This document shows positions 34,301 through 46,300 of a stretch of DNA of 64,000 bases, piece by piece. The position numbers and the translations under genes are program-made. This stretch comes from Litoditis marina (Eukaryota; Nematoda; Chromadorea; Rhabditida; Rhabditidae). Under the pieces are notes generated by a model that was not told the DNA's origin, did not search any database, and was given only the letters and a program-made list of their open reading frames with translations. How positions within the stretch are numbered: the first letter of the stretch is position 1; each line of letters opens with the position of its first letter. The DNA lies in assembly GCA_964036275.1 (NCBI GenBank), contig OZ038433.1, forward strand, positions 51,849,902 through 51,913,901, written 5' to 3'.

Positions 34301-37300
34301 TAAAAGGAAAGTAGTTGAGAGAGATAATTTGGATCGCGCACACGGAGAGAACAATAATAGGTTCACATCTTCCCCAAGCTGCCACAAGCGGTAAATGACT
34401 GTATTCTGCATGTTTTGGTGAGCACTACATGTGAATGTTTTCAAAATGTTTCTGTCGACTAACCTCTGTGTTGGTTCGGGGGTGGTTGCATCAGCTATGG
34501 GGATGTAGCGGCGACAGGTTGCTTCACATTTTTCTCCGTCACAGGCCTCGATACATGCAACCAGAATTTCCTCCCTAAAGCATTGCTTATGTAGATTAGA
34601 TGAAACATGCCATTGCGAAATAAAGTGCTCTCGGGTGAAGATCAAACACAATGTTGAAATAACTTAGTCAAGGGTATGGATACCCCACCCAATGTACAGT
34701 TTCTCTCTTCAACACACATATGCATGTATATAAACTCTCAATCAATAACTATTAGAACCAACAAACTAGGATTCTTCATCGAGTCGGAAATTTTGAGTTG
34801 TCGTCGAAGCTATACGAAATAGTGTAGTTTAACGAAGGACGATTATGTGGTCCAATCCTAACGCTTCCGTCCTTTAAACTGCAATACATTTTTCAATTGC
34901 AATTTTAACGACCGTTGACACGTTATTGGTCCACATAATCGTCCTATTTTGAAGGGTTTTTAAAATCGAGTTTTCTGAACTTTTTCGAGTCGAATTAAGT
35001 TTTGAGGCCACCAGTAACGATACAACCACGAACCTTTCAATGACAGTGAAATTCGCTGGGATTTCACCACCGGAGTTCAAACAGTTATTGGCACATTCTT
35101 TACAATTATCCGACAGACTACATTTAGCCACACAAGATCCGATTGTAGTTGTGCTGGAAGGTGCAAACGTTTGAGACCGGAATAAGCACTGAAGTTGTGA
35201 ACGACTTGGCTCTCGATAAGTAAACACGTTTTGCACTCGTCCTCAATAAAAATTACCAGAGTTGAAAAAGTTGTTGTATTGTGCGGTTCAGTGGACAAAT
35301 GTGAAATCATTTATGAAGTGAACGAAAAACTGTAGTTTGGATAATACATTCCGCATCTCCCTCAAGCTGCTACAAGCGGTAACTGTAGGTATTCTAAAGT
35401 TCTTTGAATGTTTTGTTGACTAACCTTTGTGGAGGTTCGGTGGTGATTGGACCATCTATGATGATGTACTTGCGACAGGTTGCTTCGCATTTTTCTCCAT
35501 CACAAGCTTCGACACAGGCATCGAGAATTTCCTCTCTGAACCATTGCTTTGTAGACTACATGAAACACATCACTGCGAAATAAAGTGCTCTCGGGTGAAG
35601 ATCAAACACAATGTTGAAATAACTTAGTCAAGGGTATGGATACACCACCCAATGTACAGTTTTTCTTGTTCATCACACAGATGCATGTATATAAACTCTC
35701 AATCAATAACTATTAGAACCAACAAACTAGGATTCTTCATCGAGTCGGAAATTTTGAGTTGTCGTCGAAGCTATACGAAATAGTGTAGTTTAACGAAGGA
35801 CGATTATGTGGTCCAATCCTAACGCTTCCGTCCTTTAAACTGCAATACATTTTTCAATTGCAATTTAAACGACCGTTGACACGTTATTGGTCCACATAAT
35901 CGTCCTATTTTGAAGGGTTTTTAAAATCGAGTTTTCTGAACTTTTTCGAGTCGAATTAAGTTTTGAGGCCACCAGTTACGATACCACCACGAACCTTTCA
36001 ATGACAGTGAAATTCGCTGGGATTTCACCACCGGAGTTCAAACAGTTATTGGCACATTCTTTACAATTATCCGACAGACTACATTTAGCCACACAAGATC
36101 CGATTGTAGTTGTGCTGGAAGGTGCAAACGTTTGAGACCGGAATAAGCACTGAAGTTGTGAATGACTTGGCTCTCGATAAGTAAACACGTTTTGCACTCG
36201 TCCTCAATAAAAATTACCAGAGTTGAAAAAGTTGTTGTATTGTGCGGTTCAGTGGACAAATGTGAAATCATTTATGAAGTGAACGAAAAACTGTAGTTTG
36301 GATAATACATTCCGCATCTCCCTCAAGCTGCTACAAGCGGTAACTGTAGGTATTCTAAAGTTATTTGAATGTTTTGTTGACTAACCTTTGTGGAGGTTCG
36401 GTGGTGATTGGACCATCTATGATGATGTACTTTCGACAGGTTGCTTCGCATTTTTCTCCATCACAAGCTTCGATACAGGCATCGAGAATTTCCTCTCTGA
36501 ACCATTGCTTTGTAGACTACATGAAACACATCACTGCGAAATAAAGTGCTCTCGGGTGAAGATCAAACACAATGTTGAAATAACTTAGTCAAGGGTATGG
36601 ATACACCACCCAATGTACCGTTTTTCTTGTTCATCACACAGATGCATGTATATAAACTCTCAATCAATAACTATTAGAACCAACAAACTAGGATTCTTCA
36701 TCGAGTCGGAAATTTTGAGTTGTCGTCGAAGCTATACGAAATAGTGTAGTTTAACGAAGGACGATTATGTGGTCCAATCCTAACGCTTCCGTCCTTTAAA
36801 CTGCAATACATTTTTCAATTGCAATTTTAACGACCGTTGACACGTTATTGGTCCACATAATCGTCCTATTTTGAAGGGTTTTTAAAATCGAGTTTTCTGA
36901 ACTTTTTCGAGTCGAATTAAGTTTTGAGGCCACCAGTAACGATACAACCACGAACCTTTCAATGACAGTGAAATTCGCTGGGATTTCACCACCGGAGTTC
37001 AAACAGTTATTGGCACATTCTTTACAATTATCCGACAGACTACATTCAGCCACACAAGATCCGATTGTAGTTGTGCTGGAAAGTGCCAACTTTCGAGACC
37101 AGAATAACCACTGAAGCTGTGAATGACTTGGCTCTCGATAAGTAAACACGTTTTGCACTCGTCGTCAATAAAAATTACCAGAGTTAAAAGAGTTGTTGTA
37201 TTTTGCGGTTCAGTGGACAAATGTGAAATCATTTATGAAGTGAACGAAAAACTGTAGTTTGGATAATACATTCCGCATCTCCCTCAAGCTGCTACAAGCG

Positions 37301-40300
37301 GTAACTGTAGGTATTCTAAAGTTCTTTGAATGTTTTGTTGACTCACCTTGGTGGAGGTTCGGTGGTGGTTGGACCATCTAGGGTTATGTACTTGCGACAG
37401 GTTGCTTCGCATTTTTCTCCATCACAAGCTTCGATACAGGCATCGAGAATTTCCTCTCTGAACCATTGCTTTGTAGACTACATGAAACACATCACTGCGA
37501 AATAAAGTGCTCTCGGGTGAAGATCAAACACAATGTTGAAATAACTTAGTCAAGGGTATGGATACACCACCCAATGTACCGTTTTTCTTGTTCATCACAC
37601 AGATGCATGTATATAAACTCTCAATCAATAACTATTAGAACCAACAAACTAGGATTCTTCATCGAGTCGGAAATTTTGAGTTGTCGTCGAAGCTATACGA
37701 AATAGTGTAGTTTAACGAAGGACGATTATGTGGTCCAATCCTAACGCTTCCGTCCTTTAAACTGCAATACATTTTTCAATTGCAATTTGAACGACCGTTG
37801 ACACGTTATTGGTCCACATAATCGTCCTATTTTGAAGGGTTTTTAAAATCGAGTTTTCTGAACTTTTTCGAGTCGAATCAAGTTTTGAGGCCACCAGTAA
37901 CGATACAACCACGAACCTTTCAATGACAGTGAAATTCGCTGGGATTTCACCACCGGAGTTCAAACAGTTATTGGCACATTCTTTACAATTATCCGACAGA
38001 CTACATTCAGCCACACAAGATCCGATTGTAGTTGTGCTGGAAAGTGCCAACTTTCGAGACCAGAATAACCACTGAAGCTGTGAATGACTTGGCTCTCGAT
38101 AAGTAAACACGTTTTGCACTCGTCGTCAATAAAAATTACCAGAGTTAAAAGAGTTGTTGTATTTTGCGGTTCAGTGGACAAATGTGAAATCATTTATGAA
38201 GTGAACGAAAAACTGTAGTTTGGATAATACATTCCGCATCTCCCTCAAGCTGCTACAAGCGGTAACTGTAGGTATTCTAAAGTTCTTTGAATGTTTTGTT
38301 GACTAACCTTTGTGGAGGTTCGGTGGTGATTGGACCATCTATGATGATGTACTTGCGACAGGTTGCTTCGCATTTTTCTCCATCACAAGCTTCGACACAG
38401 GCATCGAGAATTTCCTCTCTGAACCATTGCTTTGTAGACTACATGAAACACATCACTGCGAAATAAAGTGCTCTCGGGTGAAGATCAAACACAATGTTGA
38501 AATAACTTAGTCAAGGGTATGGATACACCACCCAATGTACAGTTTTTCTTGTTCATCACACAGATGCATGTATATAAACTCTCAATCAATAACTATTAGA
38601 ACCAACAAACTAGGATTCTTCATCGAGTCGGAAATTTTGAGTTGTCGTCGAAGCTATACGAAATAGTGTAGTTTAACGAAGGACGATTATGTGGTCCAAT
38701 CCTAACGCTTCCGTCCTTTAAACTGCAATACATTTTTCAATTGCAATTTGAACGACCGTTGACACGTTATTGGTCTGGTCCACATAATCGTCCTATTTTG
38801 AAGGGTTTTTAAAATCGAGTTTTCTGAACTTTTTCGAGTCGAATTAAGTTTTGAGGCCACCAGTAACGATACCACCACGAACCTTTCAATGACAGTGAAA
38901 TTCGCTGGGATTTCACCACCGGAGTTCAAACAGTTATTGGCACATTCTTTACAATTATCCGACAGACTACATTCAGCCACACAAGATCCGATTGTAGTTG
39001 TGCTGGAAGGTGCAAACTTTTGAGACCGGAATAAGCACTGAAGTTGTGAATGACTTGGCTCTCGATAAGTAAACACGTTTTGCACTCGTCCTCAATAAAA
39101 ATTACCATAGTTAAAAAAGTTGTTGTATTGTGCGGTTCAGTGGACAAATGTGAAATCATTTATGAAGTGAACGAAAAACTGTAGTTTGGATAATACATTC
39201 CGCATCTCCCTCAAGCTGCTACAAGCGGTAACTGTAGGTATTATAAAGTTCTTCGAATGTTTTGTTGACTCACCTTGGTGGAGGTTCGGTGGTGGTTGGA
39301 CCATCTAGGGTTATGTACTTTCGACAGGCCGCTTCACATCCTTCTCGACGACAAGCGGTAATACATGTATCGAGAATTCCCCTTCTTAATTACTGCTCAT
39401 GTAGATGACGTGAAACATTGTAATAAGAAATAACATTCTCTCGAGACAGTTCCAAACAGAATATTGCTGTAACGTAGTCAAGCACATAACGCACTCATCA
39501 GGTTTGAATACACAACCAAATGTACAGTTATCTTGCTCCTCGCCCGTGCTTGTATACGAATTCTCAATCAAAAATCATTGTAAAATTATGAATACACTAG
39601 GATTCTTACTGAAATTCCTAGGGTTTGAGCGGAGGTATTCACAACTTTTCCACTTTTTTGAGACTCGCACAGTAACGGTACTACCGTACTACCACAAACC
39701 TTTGAGGGATAGTGTAATTAGCTGCAGACAAACAGTGTTCAGCACATTCTTCACCATCATCCAAACGAGTACAGTTAGCCACGCACATTCCTACTGCTGT
39801 TGTAGTTTCGCTGAAAGTTGCACGTTTTTAATATTTCTGGACAAGAGAAAAAAAAACAAGTTTGTTGTTCACTTGACTCACGAAGAGACAACATCTATCT
39901 CATTCTGTTTCCAAAATTACGATGGGAACTAAGCCTGGCGCGGTAGCAATACCTTTAAAATTGCATGAGACACATCATGAACATCTCATGATTTGCGAAT
40001 AAGATCCTATTGCTGTGCTCACGAGGGTTCATGACAGTCTCATGAGAAACAGTTACGAACGGAAGTTCGTGTAAATAGTCAAAAGGCAAAAACAAAGGTA
40101 ATAATGTGGTAGAAAACCACTATGGACAAAACAAAAGAATGGGATTTTACTTTATATAGAAACAAAATACAAAAATACTACAAAGGAGACACGGAAAAAC
40201 CCCACCCGAAACTAAAAAACAAACAGCAAGAGACAAGAAGTAACTCAAAACTACAGACCGCCTGTCTAAATTGCCTCAGCCGTGATATTGCACCAGGCGT

Positions 40301-43300
40301 TGACTGTGACGACATTACGTACTACATTATTGCAACGACGGTAATAAATAAACACAATCCAATATCCGAACATCCCCGGGGGCCCGGATGCCTGGTCCCA
40401 CAGGCATAAGTAAGCAAGAACATGATAGAAAACGATGAAATGCACATGAGTATCAATATCTTCTCTTCATATTCCAAAATGTCATTCTTCGCGGATGGTA
40501 TTCTTGCACGGGATTCTTCTTCTGGATAATTCTCGCCGACTGGGATCTGAACGTCACCCCATTGTCAGGATCTTCTTTCCTCTGGTCTTCTTTGAACTCT
40601 CGGACGACTCTCGATGCAAAACTTTCCTTTTTCGGCTCTTCTCTCACGACGTCCAAACTTCGAACATACACTCCAGGCGGAACAGGTTTCGGGACTTCTC
40701 CAGCCCTGCAATACTGAGCAATGTGTCCAAGGCCATTGCACTTGAAACATCTTCTCTCCTCCTTCTGTGTTGATCTCACATCATCACTCGCTTTGAAAGG
40801 CGTACCAACTATCTTGTCGGTAGACATGTCATTGCGGTAGAACCTTTTGTCCGGCAATGAACTCCGATTCCTATCCATACGTAATGCGAGTCGCTTCACT
40901 TCTTCATACGTTTGACTTTCCTCGGAATCCTCCAACGCATTCACCAAATGTACAGCTTCTTGCCAATGTCGTAGTTGCTGGTACAGTATATCAGCTCGCG
41001 TCATTGAAAGAGCCCTATCTGACAGCTGTGGGTAAGCCTTTCCAGTGAGCAATTCCAGTCTCACACAAAATTTTGCCACAGACTCATCCCTTGACTTGCA
41101 CAGACTTCTCACACTTGCTATTGCCTTCAACGTCTCAATTCTTCCTGTTTCGTTCATTCTCAACTTCATGGCCCACACTAGACGGTCAAACGATCCATCA
41201 CGGTCTTCTCTTTTCAAAATCTTGAAGTGATCTCTTGCCGATCCAGTCAGTCTCTCCACTAACATATCCCTGAGATGATCATCTCTCCATACTTCCTTGG
41301 GGTACCTGATCAGAAAAGATTTCACATATGCTGACCATGGCTAAGAGCTATCCCCACTGAAATTACCAATGGGCGGTGCAGCTTGCGATCTCATGAACTC
41401 ATACATCATCGACTTCTGCGAATTTCCCTCGCGTGTCTGCAAAAGATCACGCCCCAGAGGTTGATCACCCTGTCCTATATATGTTCTGCCATGGTTGCTT
41501 CTCTGATCACCGAACCAATCCAAATCATGTTGTGATAGAATATAGTCGCCACCACTATCCCTTTCTCTCATTTGATTATCCTTCCAGTTGTTCACTTTAT
41601 CTCTGCTTCCTTGTACAACGGAACCTGTTATTAACACTGATCCCACTGTACTTCCGTTGCTAGACTTCACATCTCCAGATATCGATCTTCCTTGCTTCAC
41701 TCTATTGAATCGCTCAATCAGCTCATCAAAATCATCATCCTTCACACTTGACTTCTTGTCATCCCCACCTGTCACATCAACAAATGAGTTTCTTTCGATG
41801 CTTTCCAATTGCTTCTTCTCGAGCTCTTCACATCTCATAACCCTGTTGACACACTTCTCAGCAACCACATTTTGATCACAGTTCAAAGTAGTACACACAT
41901 TATTCAACACAGTTTCCTTGACACTCACTGTATCAACCACATCCGCTTCACTACATCCCAACACGTGGCAAATTTCTTGTACAATTGCTCCACTATCAGT
42001 TGCCAAAGCCACCAGGTCCTTGACGTCTCCTGCTGTTGTGATGTTTGCACGTCTCAAAGTATTCTGGAATTCTTCGTCAACCTCTCGTGTCTCATTGTAC
42101 TTGGTTCCAACCACCATGTTGACCAACTTCTCCAATCCTGCTGCTTCTCTGCGAATGTCCATCATTGCATCCTCCCTTTGTGTTCCCAATCTTGTATGCT
42201 TGCTTATCTTCTTCTCAGCATACATCACAATTCGCTTCACCGACTTCAATATCACTGCTTCCATTCCCTTTGCTTGAACTTCAGTCTCATGTACACTGTC
42301 TGCCTCTCTGGGCTCCCTAGGCGCACCTCTTTCGACTGTTCCACTTCTTCCTGACAATCCTGACACACTGTTCCCATTCTCCATTGCAGTGTGTAAATCG
42401 TTCTTGTTTCCTTGTCCACTCATGCTTGTGCTGTTGTTCACTGTACCCATCGATTTCTGTCGTCCACGAATAACTTCTTCAAATTATTTGTGAATGTTGT
42501 CTCCGAGCCGCACGCAATATCACCAAATTGAAAATTTGGGCAGCACCTCCCCTAAGGAAAAGGCTTTACCAGAAATTCAACTGGGCGCTATTACGCGGGG
42601 ATCGGCGACAATACTTACGGTAGACTCTCTACCTAGTATTTCACAACAAACTTTTTGATCTGATCGGTTTTACCCACACCAGAAGATGATATTGTTGCTG
42701 GTCAGTTTTACCCACACCAGTAACGACGAATTTCTCCGGTCAGTTTTACCCACACCAGTGACGAAGAATTTCTTTGGTCGGTGTTACCCACACCAGTGAC
42801 GACGATTTTCTCTGATCAGTTTTACCCGCACCAGAAAAAATGAACCAGATATTTTTGCCTAATGAGCGGTTCGGCCCCCAAGTTACGAACGGAAGTTCGT
42901 GTAAATAGTCGAAAGGCAAAAACAAAGGTAATGATGTGGTAGAAAACCACTATGGACAGAACAAAAGAATGGGATTTTACTTTAAATAGAAACAAAATAC
43001 AAAAATACTACAAAGGAGACACGGAAAAACCCCACCCGAAACTAAAAAACAAACAGCAAGAGACAAGAAGTAACTCAAAACTACAGACCGCCTGTCTAAA
43101 TTGCCTCAGCCGTGATATTGCACCAGGCGTTGACTGTGACGACATTACGTACTACATTATTGCAACGACGGTAATAAATAAACACAATCCAATATCCGAA
43201 CAAACCAACTGAACTTTACATGATTCTGGACGGAATGCTACTCCGCATGAGGTCGTACTGTGATTATCTTTTCACAAGGATATCACAAACTACTCAATAA

Positions 43301-46300
43301 AAATAATACACCATTGGAGGCCGCACTATATTCTATAAGTTGCCCGATTCCGCTCTTTATGTAGTTTGATACAATTGTTTCACGGTTCACATTAATTGAA
43401 GACCAAATGAGCAACGGGGGAGGGGTTGGGTCACTCACTAAATGCTCACGAATTCGAAAAACGTTCATGAAAACGTGACAAACGAATAGTTTTCACGTGT
43501 TTCAAAACCTCTCATTCCACTTACGGTATGGCTGTTGTGACCGTCGTTGGACTTTCAGTAGAGCCTAGCTTCATTTCCAGGCACTCGGTTATACAATCAC
43601 GGTCTTCATCAACCCATTTGCATATGGCCACGCACGTGATGAAGATGGGTGGTCTGTAGTATTACTTATATACTACATACGAAACATTGATCCGATAGCA
43701 AGAGTTCCTAACTGATAAGCAAACCACTTTTAGAGCGTTCTCAACGACAATATTCAGTTCATAGATTCGCAAGCTGTCTCAGTTTGTCTACGGTATCAAT
43801 GATCTACATACTCTCTCGCTTTTGTAGATTGGTAATCGCAGAATATTGACGTAAATGTTGCCGAGTATGCGAAAATATTTGATTGGCTATTTACCGACAT
43901 ATATTAGGTGACCTCTATCCAAACCTACCGAATGTACCGTGAGCTGTCCATTACAGTTTGACGAATTCGTAACGTTTATAGGTAGCATGTATGTGTATAT
44001 CAAATTATTATCTATCAATCGTATGTACTTATATTTATGGTGAATCATTTGAGTGAAGCCTACGCTCTATGATCTCTAGTTCCAAAAAGCAGCTCTTAAT
44101 ACATTGCTCAGCCGATTGAATGGTTTGCCGTCCTTGTATAAGAAATACATACCCTCACACTCTGCGTCAGTAATTTTACGCTACGTTCGTTACGGTAAGT
44201 GACGTTCCACTCGTTACGTTAAGTTACGTTACGTTTCGCTCGTTACGTTAAGTTACTTATGTTACGTTACGTGTTACATTACATAACTTTACGTTCGTTA
44301 CGTCACTCACGTTATGTTATCTATAGTTGTTGTGGGTGCGTCGACAGAGCCATAGACATCTTCGCGACATTTGGGTCTACAATCGATGTCAGTAATCTCT
44401 GAGCAGTTGGCCAGGCAGTAGATGTACTCCTTTTCTTCTCCACTGTAAAACAATTTACTTTCCACAATAGCTTTGATTTTAATATGAAAACCAATGTTAA
44501 CAGTATAGTAAAGTTACATATCATTATAATGTAGTTGCATAATAATTAGTTCGTTTACTGACCACAAGTTGCGATTCACAAAATATTTATTGATTATGTG
44601 TAATTTGATAATAACGTTCTTAATAGAGTATAGTTGTATAAGAATGATATATAATTGTATTGATAATCAACATTCGTATATCTGTATAGTTATAGTAATA
44701 CTAACATTCTTCATAGCAATGTTCGTTTATTGACTTGTGAAAGTTGGCTGACGGAGCTGAGCACTTATTGATCGTGTTACTCATTTATTGTATTTTTAAT
44801 TGAGGTTGTTTGATACATATTATACTCGAATGAGTTATTAATGAAGGAGAACGACTATGTGGTCCTATCCGAACGCTTCAATCCTTTAAACTGCAACAAA
44901 TTGTCCAATTACAGTTTAGAGGACCGTTGACACGGGGTCGGTCCACTTAACCGTCCGATGTTAAGTAACATTCTGTACATTCGTACTTAAGTTACCTTAA
45001 GCATGGTATTGAGCTTTTTGGAGTCGTTTGTACCACTCCACAGCTTTCTAAACATTGATCAAAGTTGAACCAATGTTCACACCCTTTAATACATTCCTCC
45101 GTTGAGTTGGGTTTTCTGTAATCGATCAATCAATAATATACAGAAAGTTGGGTGGAGTCCACGATGAAGAACTCATTTTCCGAGCTACAGACTGTGGACT
45201 TCACCCAACCAGAAATGAGAAACTCATTTCTAAGCTATAGACTAGCAGAGGGTTAAGTCCTCATTTCCCCAACAAAAAGGAAACCGCTGAATTGATTGAC
45301 CAGTTCAAGGAGTGGCTGACGATTAAGCTTAAATACATTGAGCGGATGTCTCTTATCAAAAACTGTATGAGCTGTTTCTCTCCAAACTTTCACTCAGATA
45401 GTGTATTCCTATAAACTACCCATTGTGACATTTTGAACTATCTGTTGATGTTCAAACTTGAGTTATAGGTCGTAGCTCAATGTCTTTGAGCTTAATCGTC
45501 ACCCACTAGTTCAATTGTGGAGGTAGTTCATTGCTCGCCAGCAGGCGAGAGACTGCTGATTTATAACTTTACTTAATTTTGAGGACAACTTCTGTGAAAA
45601 ACAACACATGAAAAAGCATGACAAATCGATGGTGTATTTGTAGTTTACTCACGTAGTTATTGGTTCATCGGTCGTGGTAGGTTTGGGAGCGAGTATGGTA
45701 GAGTTGCATCCCGTCTCGCATACTTGATTACCCTCGCAAGCAGAAACACACGCAGATTCTATGACATCCCTGAAAGATTTCCAAACTTATAGAAGCGTTG
45801 AAACATTTGACCATTCCAAATTCGTGGCGCAGATGGGGATTTTCAACTACTTCTCACGCATCAGGTTTTGCTCCATTTCATTTGTGTTAAAAATAAAGTC
45901 AATTATTACAGTAGCACGTGACTACACAGGACGGAAAGTGTTCCTAATCAAAAATTAATGTTACATCATCTGTTCGCACAAAGTGTCAATTGAGAGGTAC
46001 AGTACCCTCCCGCCTTCCCGTGACGACGACTATATGCATTTTCATGAAGATCGATGATATTTCACAAATCATGAATACTCATAATTGACCTACCGTTGAT
46101 CAGGTGTGATGGTTTCTGGATCCACTCCATCTAGAGCATAACAGTCTTCTGAACATATCTCGGCCTCAGTGGAGAATTGGCAAGCGGCAATGCATTCGCC
46201 CACTTTGTTTTCACTGAAAATAGGTGATCGCGTTAAAAACAAAGTAGAATTGAGATGTTCCAGGAATCGTTGGAATGCATTGATTTTTGAGTCTGAATCT

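Larger units (their letters stand above)
34769..39420 (-). repeat. Five tandem copies of a 961-bp two-exon unit
   Basis: Long exons start at 35034, 35995, 36956, 37917 and 38883 (steps 961, 961, 961, 966). Short exons start at 35425, 36386, 37347, 38308 and 39274. Introns, including an embedded R2 hairpin, are almost identical between copies. The fifth copy has a 5-bp insertion (TGGTC doubled near 38771) and a more diverged end. Confidence 0.93.
40051..43202 (-). mobile_element. LTR retroelement with gag but no pol, in an intron
   Basis: Two 322-bp direct repeats (40051-40372 and 42881-43202) differ at only a few positions, so insertion is recent. The coding strand is -, so the 5' LTR is on the right. 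Its LTR starts TGTTCGGATATTGG; next to it the internal DNA has TTGGGGGCCGAACCG, a likely tRNA primer-binding site. A purine-rich GGGCCCCCGGGGA just before the 3' LTR could be the polypurine tract. Only a gag frame lies between; there is no protease, reverse transcriptase or integrase. No clear target duplication was found. Confidence 0.85.

Noticed and set aside
41433..42354. Forward-strand frames of up to 181 codons over the retroelement
   Set aside because: Antisense shadows of the gag frame, which has the zinc knuckle and capsid-like features.
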